A stretch of DNA of 64,000 bases from Micromonospora sp. WMMD1082 (GTDB taxonomy: Bacteria; Actinomycetota; Actinomycetes; Mycobacteriales; Micromonosporaceae): assembly GCF_029626175.1 (NCBI RefSeq), contig NZ_JARUBM010000002.1:7358501-7422500 (forward strand), in the 5' to 3' direction. Below the pieces are notes generated by a model. The model ran no database searches, had not been told where the DNA came from, and worked only from the letters and a program-made list of their open reading frames with translations. The translations under genes were made by a program, and so were the position numbers. Every line of letters starts with the position of its first letter. Positions within the stretch are counted from its first letter, which is position 1. Shown here one piece after another: positions 44,177 through 51,958 of the stretch.

Positions 44177-44815
44177 GTGCAGGTTCCCGGCTGGCTCGAC
44201 GACACGCGCACCTCGTACGACACCGTCGCGGTCAGCTACGCCGAGGTGCTGCGCGATGCTCTCGCCCGCGAGCCGTTCCAGCGGGGCATCCTGGCGCTGT
44301 TCGCCGAACTCGTCCGCGCCCAGGGCAACGGGCCGGTTGCCGACATCGGCTGCGGTCCCGGCCGGATCACCGCCCACCTGCACCGCATCGGCCTGGACGC
44401 GTTCGGCGTCGACCTGTCGCCCGGGATGATCGACGTGGCCCGCCGTGACCATCCCGGCCTGCGCTTCGAGGTCGGCTCCATGACCGGCCTCGACATCGCC
44501 GACGGCTCCCTGACCGGAATCCTCGCCTGGTTCTCCCTGATCCACGTCCCCGACGACGAGGTGCCCACCGCCCTCGCGGAGTTCCACCGGGTCCTGCGGC
44601 CCGGCGGGGTCGTGCTGCTCGGCTTCCACTGCGGCGACGGCAGCCGACTCAAGACCGAGGGCTACGGCGGCCACCCGATGAACGTCTACGTCCATCATCG
44701 CCGGCCGGACCGGGTCGCCGCGTGGCTTGCGGCGGCCGGGTTCACCGTCGAGGCGGAGCTGGTGCACCACCCGGCGCCCGACATCGAGGGCGCCTTCGTC
44801 TTCGCCCACCGGTGA
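44177..44815 (+). CDS. Class I SAM-dependent methyltransferase
   Basis: A 212-residue cytoplasmic methyltransferase. Motif I is VADIGCGPGRITAHLHRIGL, the SAM-binding acidic residue follows in FGVDLSPGMIDVAR, and motif IV is ILAWFSLIHVPDDEVPTALA, followed by EFHRVLRPGGVVLLGFH. The layout is Methyltransf_25/11-like, with an N-terminal segment DTRTSYDTVAVSYAEVL often seen in small-molecule or ubiquinone-like methyltransferases. The GTG at 44177 starts at this segment. It is divergent from the ArsR gene over a shared palindrome. The substrate is unknown. Confidence 0.87.
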   Translation: MQVPGWLDDTRTSYDTVAVSYAEVLRDALAREPFQRGILALFAELVRAQGNGPVADIGCGPGRITAHLHRIGLDAFGVDLSPGMIDVARRDHPGLRFEVGSMTGLDIADGSLTGILAWFSLIHVPDDEVPTALAEFHRVLRPGGVVLLGFHCGDGSRLKTEGYGGHPMNVYVHHRRPDRVAAWLAAAGFTVEAELVHHPAPDIEGAFVFAHR

Positions 44816-44965
44816 GCGGGCGGCGGCTCTCGTCCGCACCTGGCGGACCGGCGACCGGAGTGGCCCCACTATGCGGTTCGCGCATCCGCAGTCGGCGGAT
44901 GGAGTTACCGTGAGCTGTAAGGCTCTCGCACGTCCCGTCATTCTCTCCTCGTCGGAAGGTGTGCC

Positions 44966-47125
44966 GTGGCGAACGAGGCTCGTCGGCCCACGCCGGCCGA
45001 TCCAATGCCCCAGGCGACGCGTCCAGGCGACATACCCAGCGAGACGGTACGGAATCTGCCGCCGGAGCTGGGGCCGGATGCGGTGGGCGTGCTCGACCGC
45101 CGGACGTTCGTCTTCTCCAACGCCGCCGGGGACGTGCCGGCGGGCTCGATCGGCGGGCTGGTGCACAACGACACCCGCCTGCTGAACCGGTGGGTACTCA
45201 CGATCTGCGGGTCGCCCCTGCTCGTCCTGAGTTCCGGCACGGTCGAGGACTACTCGGCGGCGTTCTTCGTGGCCAGTCCCGAACTTCCCGGCCTACAGGC
45301 CAACGCCATCGGGGTACGCCGGCAGCGGTTCATCAGCAATGGCATGCACGAGCGTCTCGAACTGCAGTCGTACGCCGGGGAGCCGGTATCGATCCAGCTG
45401 CGGTTGGCGGTGGGTACCGACTTCGCGGACCTGTTCGAGATCAAGGAGACCGTCCGGGACCGTTCCCACCAGATCACCCGGTCACATGCCCGTGATGGGT
45501 CGCGGCTGGAATTCACCTACCGTAACGGCACCTTCGAGGTCCGTACGCGGGTCCTGGCGGATCCGCCGGCCGATCAGGTGGACGGGGACGTTCTGGTGTG
45601 GGAGCTGCACCTGGCGCCCAACCAGGAGTGGCGGTGTGACCTGCAGGTCCCGCTGCACTACGACGAGGTGCAGATCGGGCCGGCGGAGCGAGGCTTCGGC
45701 GAGGCCTTCGACGTCGAGCAGGACGACCCTCTCGTCCGTTGGGAGCACGCCAAACCGGTCCTGCAGTCAGACTCTGACCTGCTGCGCGACGTGTACCACA
45801 AGTCGGCCCTGGACCTGACTGCCCTGCGAACCGAGATCCGCCTGGAGAACGAAACCGTCGTCCTGTTGTCGGCCGGGTTGCCGTGGTTCCTCACCATCTT
45901 CGGCCGGGACACGCTGATCACCGCGTACCAGACGATGGGTGGCGGGCCGGATCTGGCCCGCGGCGCCCTTCTCGCCCTCGCCGGGCATCAGGGCACCGAG
46001 TGTGACGACTTCACCGACGAGGAACCGGGCAAGATCCTGCACGAGTACCGGTCAGGTGAGCTGACCAAGCTCGGCCTCAAACCCCACAAGCCGTACTACG
46101 GCACGGCGGACGCCACCCAACTGTGGCTGATCCTGCTCTCCGAGTACTGGCGCTGGACCGGCGACGACCAGTTCGTCCAGGGCCTCCGCGACAACGCCTA
46201 CGCCGCCCTGCGCTGGATAGACGAGTACGGCGACCGCAACAACGACGGCTACGTCGAATATGCCACCCGCTCACCCCAGGGGCTCGGCAACCAGTGCTGG
46301 CGCGACTCCTGGGACGGTGTCCTGTTCTCCACCGGCGCCATGCCTGTCCTGCCCATCTCCACCTGTGAGATCCAGGGCTACACGTACGACGCCAAGCTCC
46401 GCTTCGCCGAACTCGCCGACGGTCCGCTCGACGACCCCTCCCTCGCCCGGCGACTCCGTAGCGAAGCCGCGGACCTCCGCGACCGGTTCAACCGTGACTT
46501 CTGGATCGACGACCGCGGCGGTTACTACGCCCTCGGCCTCGACGGTGACAACCGACAGATCGACATGATGACCTCCAATCAGGGCCACCTGCTCTGGAGC
46601 GGCATCGTGCCCACCGAACGCGCCGCCATCGTCGCCGGCCAGCTCATGTCCGACCGCCTCTTCTCCGGCTGGGGCGTCCGCACCACCGCCACCGACGACC
46701 CCGCCTACAACCCCATCGGCTATCACCGAGGCACCGTCTGGCCGCATGACAACTCGATCATCGCCTGTGGCCTCGCCCGGTACGGCTTCCGCCAGGAAGC
46801 CAACCGGATCGTCACGGCCATGCTCGACGCCGCACAGTTCTCCGGATGCCGTCTTCCCGAGGCCTTCTCCGGCTACGACCGGTCCTTCGGGCGCGCCCCC
46901 GTTCCCTATCCGACCGCCTGCAACCCGCAGGCCTGGGCCAGCGGCGCACCGCTGCTCTTCCTCCGCACACTGCTCGGCACGGAACCCAGGAACCATCAGC
47001 TCACCCTCGACCCCGAGATCCCGCCCGAGATCGGACGGATCCGGATGACGAACGTGTCGGCCTTCGGCTCACGGTGGGACATCGAGGCGACCACCACCCA
47101 GTCCTACATCCGCCTAGCCCCCTGA
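44966..47125 (+). CDS. Glycogen debranching-type enzyme (amylo-alpha-1,6-glucosidase family)
   Basis: A 719-residue enzyme. The N-terminal beta-sandwich (about 25-240; GVLDRRTFVFSNAAGDVPAG, GLVHNDTRLLNRWVLTICG) matches the GDE_N_bis domain. The C-terminal (alpha/alpha)6 barrel spans about 270-715, with LPWFLTIFGRDTLITAYQTM, KILHEYRSGEL, YYGTADATQLWLILLSEYWR, the NQCWRDSWDGV loop and PIGYHRGTVWPHDNSIIACG. These proteins act on alpha-1,6 branches or on sucrose/trehalose-like substrates; the latter cannot be excluded. There is no signal peptide. The GTG follows GGAAGG. Codon wobble is a little less GC-biased than in its neighbours, so recent acquisition is possible. Confidence 0.85.
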   Translation: MANEARRPTPADPMPQATRPGDIPSETVRNLPPELGPDAVGVLDRRTFVFSNAAGDVPAGSIGGLVHNDTRLLNRWVLTICGSPLLVLSSGTVEDYSAAFFVASPELPGLQANAIGVRRQRFISNGMHERLELQSYAGEPVSIQLRLAVGTDFADLFEIKETVRDRSHQITRSHARDGSRLEFTYRNGTFEVRTRVLADPPADQVDGDVLVWELHLAPNQEWRCDLQVPLHYDEVQIGPAERGFGEAFDVEQDDPLVRWEHAKPVLQSDSDLLRDVYHKSALDLTALRTEIRLENETVVLLSAGLPWFLTIFGRDTLITAYQTMGGGPDLARGALLALAGHQGTECDDFTDEEPGKILHEYRSGELTKLGLKPHKPYYGTADATQLWLILLSEYWRWTGDDQFVQGLRDNAYAALRWIDEYGDRNNDGYVEYATRSPQGLGNQCWRDSWDGVLFSTGAMPVLPISTCEIQGYTYDAKLRFAELADGPLDDPSLARRLRSEAADLRDRFNRDFWIDDRGGYYALGLDGDNRQIDMMTSNQGHLLWSGIVPTERAAIVAGQLMSDRLFSGWGVRTTATDDPAYNPIGYHRGTVWPHDNSIIACGLARYGFRQEANRIVTAMLDAAQFSGCRLPEAFSGYDRSFGRAPVPYPTACNPQAWASGAPLLFLRTLLGTEPRNHQLTLDPEIPPEIGRIRMTNVSAFGSRWDIEATTTQSYIRLAP

Positions 47126-47845
47126 ACCACCGGCGAGGGCCGTACGCGGGTCGAGGAGCTGGCCCTGTGCGTACGCCGTGCGGAAGGCTGCGGGGCCGAG
47201 CGCGTCGATCGCCGCGGCGCGTGCCCTGTCGAGGTCGGCCGCGTCGTCGGGATCCGGCACCTGGCCAAGCACCGCGAACGCGGCATCCGCCGCACCGATC
47301 AGCCGCGCCGCACGCTCCTGATCGTCCTCGGCCGAGGCGAGCGCGACGCCGGCCAGGCAGACGTACGGAACGAAGTCGGCTCAGCCGTTGCGGAACACCC
47401 GCTCCCGGCCCTCGGCGAACAGGTCCCTGGCCACGTCGAGATTGCCCAGACCCAGCTCACAGAACGCGAGGTTGTGATATTCCGAATTGACCGTCTCGGG
47501 CTGGTCGAGCGCCTCGTTGAGCGCGATGCTCTCCCGGTACAGATCCCGGGCACGGCGCAGGTCGCCGGACATCCGCGCCACGGCGGCCAGCACATGTCTC
47601 GGCCGTTCCTCCAGGCTCCGGTCGCCGGAGCGCAGCGCGACCGCGAGCGCCTCCTGCGCCCGGGCCTCCCCGCCCGGCAGGTCACCGCCGCGGATGGCGA
47701 CCCGGGCCAGGCTGTACCGGGCCTCCACCTCGCCCGCCGGGTCGCCGGCCGCCTGAGCCCGCTCGATCTCGGCCTCGCTCATGCGCACCACCGCGTCGGT
47801 CTCACCACGTCGGAAGGCCGAGCGCACACGCTCACTGAAGTTCAT
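47114..47845 (-). pseudogene. TPR-repeat protein gene interrupted by an in-frame TGA
   Basis: From the ATG at 47845 the frame encodes TPR-like helix pairs (SEAEIERAQAAGDPAGEVEA, GGEARAQEALAVALRSGD, RRARDLYRESIALNEALDQP, YHNLAFCELGLGNLDVARDL) and stops at a TGA at codon 155 (47381-47383) after ERVFRNG. Downstream the same frame stays open for 88 codons with the expected helical composition (ADFVPYVCLAGVALASAEDD, AARLIGAADAAFAVL, AAAIDALGPAAFRTAYAQGQ) and ends at a TAG at 47114-47116, overlapping the end of the convergent gene. The simplest reading is a Trp (TGG) to TGA nonsense change. Stop readthrough or a sequencing error are alternatives. Upstream is the RlaP-like gene, 33 bases away. Confidence 0.75.
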
Positions 47846-47878
47846 CTGTCCTCATCCATCGTGGCACCTCGGTGGTCA

Positions 47879-48628
47879 CTACAGGTTCCTCTCTCGGACG
47901 GCGGTGAGCAGCCGATCCACGGTCTCCCGGTCGGGCTGTTCCGGCAGCGCGGTGGTGGCGGTCGCGTCGGCGAGCTCGACGAGCAGGTCCGCCGCCCAGG
48001 CGTCGACCGCCGCCCAGGGCAGCTCGCCGCGCCGCACGGCGAGCAGCTTCTCGCGCAGGTGCCGCACGTCGACCAGGACCTCCCCGCTACGCAACACGTG
48101 CGTACCGGCGATCAACAGCCGGATCATGTGCATAGCCTGCTTGTGGTTCGTCTCGCCGGTGCGCTCCCGGCGGGCCGCCACCCGGTTGAGCTGGTCCCGG
48201 GCGTAGCCGCCGTACGTCTGGGCCACCCGACTCGACAGGAACGCCCGCCGCGCCGCCAGCAACCGTTCCCCGTCCACGGTGATCGTCTCGATCAGCGGGG
48301 ACCAGAGCACCTCAAGAACCGTCGGGTTGCCCTGCAGGGCGAGCAGACAGAAGCGCTCGAACTCCCAGGAGAACTGCTCCGCCGCCGGCCCGTCCAGGTG
48401 GGTGGGCGGCTTGTCCAGGTGCCAGAACGCGCGGGTCGGTGCCACGAACACACCACGCCGGTCGTAGTCGGAACCCGACACATCCAGCCCATACGCCCGC
48501 GACCCGACCACAACGGCCAGGGCGGTACGCCGCTCGACAAGATCGATCACGTCCGGCAACGCTACCCAAGTGCCAGCCGAGACGCGCGGCCCACTCTCGG
48601 CCTGACCCGGCCGCTCGGGCCCCGTCAT
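47879..48628 (-). CDS. RlaP-like predicted nucleotidyltransferase
   Basis: A 249-residue protein. The DNA polymerase beta-like core opens VVVGSRAYGLDVSGSDYDRR with the G-S-x-x-Y-G...D.D pattern of nucleotidyltransferases, followed by GVFVAPTRAFW. The helical half (FSWEFERFCLLALQGNPTVL, EVLWSPLIETI, TNHKQAMHMIRLLIAGTHVL) matches the RlaP (COG3541) family, which is linked to RNA repair in other bacteria. No RNA ligase or RtcB gene is nearby. The ATG at 48628 gives a short N-terminal tail that is not conserved in pattern; a shorter start is possible. It probably forms an operon with the broken TPR gene. Confidence 0.82.
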   Translation of the reverse strand: MTGPERPGQAESGPRVSAGTWVALPDVIDLVERRTALAVVVGSRAYGLDVSGSDYDRRGVFVAPTRAFWHLDKPPTHLDGPAAEQFSWEFERFCLLALQGNPTVLEVLWSPLIETITVDGERLLAARRAFLSSRVAQTYGGYARDQLNRVAARRERTGETNHKQAMHMIRLLIAGTHVLRSGEVLVDVRHLREKLLAVRRGELPWAAVDAWAADLLVELADATATTALPEQPDRETVDRLLTAVRERNL

Positions 48629-48817
48629 CGTGGGAACAGTCCAGCTGGTGACGGTCGGCTTGCACGGACGCGGCCGCGGATCAGACACGGCCTGACCGAA
48701 CCAGGGAGCACGCGTCAGGCCGCCGGTGCGTACCCACCGCCCTGCGCGAACCACCCAGATGCGTCCTGGCCAGCGGCTTTACCGCCTTCGCCGGCCGCAC
48801 CTGGGTAGCGTTTCGAG

Positions 48818-48889
48818 TGGGCGATACTGGGTTTGAACCAGTGACCTCTTCCGTGTCAAGGAAGCGCGCTCCCACTGCGCCAATCGCCC
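48818..48889 (-). tRNA. tRNA-Val (GAC), copy 1
   Basis: Reading the minus strand from 48889, a 72-base cloverleaf forms: acceptor GGGCGAT/ATCGCCC, D stem GCGC/GCGC, anticodon arm CTTCC-TTGACAC-GGAAG with anticodon GAC, and T arm ACTGG-TTCAAAC-CCAGT. It is identical in sequence to 52883-52954. No CCA is encoded. Confidence 0.97.
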
Positions 48890-48928
48890 GTGTTGACCGC
48901 CGGCACCCGTGGGTGCGGTCGGACCGCG

Positions 48929-49001
48929 AGCGGACGACGGGACTCGAACCCGCGACCCTCACCTTGGCAAGGTGATGCGCTACCAACTGCGCTACGTCCG
49001 C
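48929..49001 (-). tRNA. tRNA-Gly (GCC), copy 1
   Basis: Reading from 49001, a 73-base cloverleaf: acceptor GCGGACG/CGTCCGC, anticodon arm TCACC-TTGCCAA-GGTGA with anticodon GCC, and T arm GCGGG-TTCGAGT-CCCGT. It is identical to 53073-53145 and lies 39 bases upstream of tRNA-Val in the same transcript direction. Confidence 0.97.
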
Positions 49002-49161
49002 ACGCCCCGTCGGTGCCGGGGACGGTGGCAAGTCTACCCGATGACAAGATCGTCGAGGGCAGCGCCCCCGAGCCCCGGCACGGCCGTGGTTGCGCCGCTC
49101 GGCGCCGGGGTACAGACCTCCCTCGACAGCACACCGCATCCCCTGGGCAAAGGAGGCTGTC

Positions 49162-49404
49162 ATGGGTATCGGCACCAGTATCTTCCTGCTGGCGCTCGGC
49201 GCCGTCCTCACCTTCGCGGTCAACGCCAGCATCGGCGGGCTCGACCTTGACGTGGTCGGGTGGATCCTGATGGCCGCCGGCGTGCTCGGCTTGATCATGA
49301 CGACCCTCGTCTGGGGCCGCCGCCGTCAGGTGATCGCCACCACGGAGGAGCCGGTGGAGTACCGCCGGGTCGAAGAGCGTCGGGACGCCGCACCGCCGCT
49401 GTGA
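49162..49404 (+). CDS. Small two-helix membrane protein (DUF6458-like)
   Basis: An 80-residue protein with AAAGGAGG 4 bases before the ATG. It has two membrane helices (MGIGTSIFLLALGAVLTFAV and LDVVGWILMAAGVLGLIMTT) and a basic, then acidic, cytoplasmic tail (WGRRRQVIATTEEP...). The start and helix order match small actinobacterial proteins of the DUF6458 type, of unknown function. It is divergent from the tRNA cluster. The dispersed palindromic element copy 2 follows it. Confidence 0.75.
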   Translation: MGIGTSIFLLALGAVLTFAVNASIGGLDLDVVGWILMAAGVLGLIMTTLVWGRRRQVIATTEEPVEYRRVEERRDAAPPL

Positions 49405-49494
49405 CTCGATGGCGCGGCGGCCGGACATGCGCAGCTGCCCGTGGGACGACCAGCAGTTGGGCTCACCCTGGCCAAGCCCTGTCCGGCGCGGACC

Positions 49495-49613
49495 CTGTTC
49501 TCGAAGGATGAGATGCGGACGCGAGATCTTGGACAGTTTCCGTCCAGCGCTGACGGGAACTGTCCAAGATCTGGACCCGATGCCGTAGCCGGCCCCGGAT
49601 TGCCCGTTCACGG
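49495..49613. repeat. Dispersed palindromic element, AGATCTTGGACAGTT family, copy 2
   Basis: The core arms 49524-49544 and 49552-49572 pair over 21 bases with one mismatch. The element and flanks match 14199-14310 in inverse orientation. It follows the 49162 gene, so it may act as its terminator. Apart from this, the gene-free stretch 49405-49742 shows nothing recognisable. Confidence 0.75.
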
Positions 49614-49742
49614 TTGCATGACGGGGCACCAGCGCACCCGCACCGCGATCGGCCGCATCGACGCCGGCCACCCCGCACCCTGACGCACGCACACCTCCGC
49701 CTCCACCTGACACCGATCCGGCCGCTTGACGCGTGCCGTCCG

Positions 49743-49789
49743 GGGTGTCAGTGTTATCTGACACCCCCTGTCAGACAACACTGACACCC
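49743..49789 (+). promoter_or_regulatory. Double operator: two TGTCAG-N6-CTGACA dyads
   Basis: TGTCAGTGTTATCTGACA (49746-49763) and TGTCAGACAACACTGACA (49769-49786) are each imperfect palindromes, and together they form 21-base arms (49743-49763 / 49769-49789) with one mismatch. They lie 18 bases before the winged-helix gene, so this is the likely autoregulatory site. Confidence 0.75.
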
Positions 49790-49806
49790 GGAAGGGAGCC
49801 GGACGC

Positions 49807-50190
49807 ATGGCCCAGGCCCCGCCCACGGGGGAGCAACTGCTGTTGATGCTCACCGCGCTGGCCAGCCCGCACCGGCTGCGGATCGTCGCGGCACTCGCCA
49901 CGGGACGCAGCTACGTCAGCCAGCTGGCCCGCCGGCTGGGAATGAACCGGCCCCTGCTCTACATGCATCTCCAGCGTCTGGAGGCGGCCGGCCTGGTCGT
50001 CGGCGAACTGGAGACGGCCCGGGACGGCAGCTCGGTGAAGTACTTCGAGGTGGTGCCGTTCGTGCTGGCACTCACCCCAGAGGTGGTCGCCGGGGCCGTC
50101 GCGACGCTGGATCTGCCGGACTCGGGAGTGGCCGCGCCGGCAAGGAACGGCCCGTCAGCGGGCGAATCGGGAGAGGAAACGAACACGTGA
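49807..50190 (+). CDS. Winged-helix (ArsR-like) transcriptional regulator
   Basis: A 127-residue regulator: LLLMLTALASPHRLRIVAAL, then the helix-turn-helix SYVSQLARRLGMNRPLLYMH and LQRLEAAGLVVGELETARDG, with a wing SSVKYFEVVPF. The tail (about 85-127) is low-complexity and Ala/Gly-rich. It is ArsR-like without metal-binding cysteines. The ATG follows GAAGGGAG. It is coupled to the next gene by a 4-base overlap (GTGA), so the two act together. Its targets probably include the double operator upstream. The signal may come from the membrane partner. Confidence 0.85.
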   Translation: MAQAPPTGEQLLLMLTALASPHRLRIVAALATGRSYVSQLARRLGMNRPLLYMHLQRLEAAGLVVGELETARDGSSVKYFEVVPFVLALTPEVVAGAVATLDLPDSGVAAPARNGPSAGESGEETNT

Positions 50191-50510
50191 CCAGACTGTT
50201 GGCAGCCGAGCTGGACATCGCGCAGACCGCCACGATCACGTCGGCCGCGTTGGCGGTCGCGCTGGCCGCCGTTGTCGGATTCGTCAGCCTGGGCTTCTAC
50301 CGGGCCCGGCGGAGCACGGCCGGCGAGGCGGCCTACCACGCCCTGGTCGAGCGGGTCGTCGATGCCGAGACCCGCTCGGCGGAGGCCACCGCCGCGGCCC
50401 TGGAGGAACTGACCGGGTTACGCGCCGAAGTGCGTGGCGCCCGCGACGAGATGACCGAGGTCAAGCGGCGCCTGGCCGAGTTGGAACGGCTGCTCAGCCA
50501 GATCGGCTGA
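50187..50510 (+). CDS. Membrane protein with cytoplasmic coiled coil
   Basis: A 107-residue protein. One membrane helix lies near the N-terminus (ITSAALAVALAAVVGFVSLG), then a basic turn (FYRARRSTAG) and a long coiled coil (VDAETRSAEATAAALEELTG ... VKRRLAELERLLSQIG). The GTG overlaps the stop of the winged-helix regulator gene. The layout could give a membrane sensor or anchor that binds the regulator, but no homologue is recognised. Confidence 0.7.
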   Translation: MTRLLAAELDIAQTATITSAALAVALAAVVGFVSLGFYRARRSTAGEAAYHALVERVVDAETRSAEATAAALEELTGLRAEVRGARDEMTEVKRRLAELERLLSQIG

Positions 50511-50545
50511 GCAGGAGCGGCGGCACCTCCACGAGAAGGAGCGGC

Positions 50546-50725
50546 ATGAGCGGCAGTCCGCGGTGCGCCCGGCAGTGGTCCGCCCGGCCGGCGGTGGTGG
50601 CGACCGGGAGCGGTCCGGCGGCCGGTGCGCCACCGCCGGCCGAGGCGTGGCCCGGTCGTGAGACCGAACGCCACCGCCGTCCTCGACCAAATCTCGATCC
50701 ACCGATCAAGCCCGGGTTCGTATGA
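50546..50725 (+). CDS. Possible small protein, 59 residues
   Basis: An ATG with AAGGAG 6 bases upstream starts a 59-residue Pro/Arg/Ala-rich frame (MSGSPRCARQWSARP ... PPIKPGFV) with no domain. It lies 35 bases after the coiled-coil gene and could be a third gene of that unit. Composition is not strongly protein-like, so it may be non-coding. The remaining sequence to 50859 holds no clear gene. Confidence 0.3.
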   Translation: MSGSPRCARQWSARPAVVATGSGPAAGAPPPAEAWPGRETERHRRPRPNLDPPIKPGFV

Positions 50726-50859
50726 TCGGAAAGACTTGTCATCGTTGGGCAGGGTAGTGCGCCGGGTGTCGCATGTCGGTCGTCCACCGCGTCCTCGACT
50801 ACGCGTCCTGCTGCGGTAGTCAGGGTCACTCCCCTGGGCCAGACCACGAGAGGACGACC

Positions 50860-51288
50860 ATGCCTACCGTCAGCCACACGATCGATATCGACGCACCCGC
50901 GAGTCGCGTCTGGGCAATCCTCACCGACACCGCCGCGTACCCGGAATGGAACCCCTTCATGATCGCGCTCGACGGCGACCTCGTCCCCGGATCGCGGCTG
51001 TCCGTAACGATCGCTCCGCCCGGTGCGAAGCGGCAGCGCTTCACTCCCACTGTCACGGCCGTGGAGCCCGAGCGGCGGCTCGCGTGGCTCGGCCGCCTGC
51101 TCATCCCTGGCATCTTCGACGGCGCACACTCCTTCGAACTTGAAGCCCTCAGCCTTGCATCGACCCGGTTCACCCAGTCCGAGCGGTTCTCCGGGGTGCT
51201 CGTGCCGATGGTGCGCGGCCTGTTGCGCTCGACCGAGGCAGGCTTCGCGGAGATGAACTCAGCACTCGCCGCCCGGGCCGAGGCGTGA
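50860..51288 (+). CDS. SRPBCC (START-like) family protein
   Basis: A 142-residue protein with the Polyketide_cyc2/SRPBCC fold: VSHTIDIDAPASRVWAILTD, YPEWNPFMIALDGDLVPGSR, RLAWLGRLLIPGIFDGAHSF and the long C-terminal helix LVPMVRGLLRSTEAGFAEMN. These proteins form a hydrophobic cavity for lipids, polyketides or hormones. The ATG follows GAGAGGACG. Its stop overlaps the start of the next gene, so they are coupled. GC and codon use are slightly lower than the average here. The ligand is unknown. Confidence 0.87.
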   Translation: MPTVSHTIDIDAPASRVWAILTDTAAYPEWNPFMIALDGDLVPGSRLSVTIAPPGAKRQRFTPTVTAVEPERRLAWLGRLLIPGIFDGAHSFELEALSLASTRFTQSERFSGVLVPMVRGLLRSTEAGFAEMNSALAARAEA

Positions 51289-51674
51289 CAGGCGTTGGCG
51301 TCGTCCAGCGCGTCGAGAACGGTGTCATCGCGGCCCTCGCCATGACGGCGGCAGCGCTGCTGTACCCGAAGTGGTGGTGGATGCCGCTTGCGGCGTTCGT
51401 GCTCTTCGACCTCTCCGCGCTCGGCTACCTGCGCTCACCCTCTGCGGGCGCCTTCTTCTACAACCTCGTCCACAACTACACCGGGCCAGCGCTCGCCGCC
51501 ACCGCAGCACTCCTCACCGCACCCTCGCTGTCGGCGCTGTCGACGGTCTTCGGCCTGGCTGCCTGCTCGTGGGCGTTTCACATCGGGGCGGATCGGGTGC
51601 TCGGCTACGGCCTCAAGCATTCCGAGGGGTTCACGCACACCCACCTGGGGCGAATCGGTCGCGGCCGCCGCTGA
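51285..51674 (+). CDS. DUF4260-like integral membrane protein
   Basis: A 129-residue protein with three or four membrane segments (VIAALAMTAAALLYPKWWWM, LAAFVLFDLSALGYL, GPALAATAALLTAPSLSA, STVFGLAACSWAFHIGADRV) and conserved polar positions FFYNLVHNYTGP and HIGADRVLGYGLKHSEGFTH, THLGRIGR. This is the pattern of DUF4260 proteins, of unknown role. The GTG overlaps the TGA of the SRPBCC gene (GTGA), so they are co-translated. It may move or sense the ligand bound by its partner (inference). Confidence 0.82.
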   Translation: MTGVGVVQRVENGVIAALAMTAAALLYPKWWWMPLAAFVLFDLSALGYLRSPSAGAFFYNLVHNYTGPALAATAALLTAPSLSALSTVFGLAACSWAFHIGADRVLGYGLKHSEGFTHTHLGRIGRGRR

Positions 51675-51699
51675 CCGTGCGCGCGGCCGCCATCCCGAA

Positions 51700-51885
51700 T
51701 CCTCAACGCACCGTGCCCGGGGTGAGCGACAGCGTGCGTGCGATCTGGTGGGTCGACTCGCCGTGCCGCCCGGCGCGCAACACACCGAGTTCGCGATCGG
51801 TCAGCGACGATCGCTTCCGAGAACGCGCCATCGCGGGAGGGTCCATCGCCTGGGGCACGAGAGCTGGCCGCGCTCGGGCCGACAT
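51700..51885 (-). pseudogene. Remnant of a LuxR/NarL-type response regulator
   Basis: The minus-strand frame reads SRKRSSLTDRELGVLRAGRH, then GESTHQIARTLSLTPGTVR, followed directly by a TGA. This is most of a LuxR-type helix-turn-helix. The usual NYLS and last helix are missing, and the upstream sequence does not encode a receiver domain in any frame. It is a decayed fragment of a response regulator gene. It lies between two plus-strand genes, on the opposite strand. Confidence 0.6.
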
Positions 51886-51958
51886 CGCGGCGATCGTGCG
51901 CGGACCAGGCTGCGGCGGACGCGCCCGTCGGGTTCGCGGCGGTCACAGGAAATAGGGT

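Noticed and set aside
44966..47125. Secreted amylase
   Set aside because: No signal peptide is present, and the N-terminal domain and barrel match intracellular debranching-type enzymes.
47381..47383. Selenocysteine at the internal TGA
   Set aside because: No hairpin of the needed kind follows the codon, and the TPR context gives no reason for selenocysteine. A TGG to TGA change is simpler.
49501..49613. Rho-independent terminator only
   Set aside because: Homology to 14199-14310 extends well beyond the hairpin into flanks, so a dispersed repeat is the better description, even if it also terminates transcripts.
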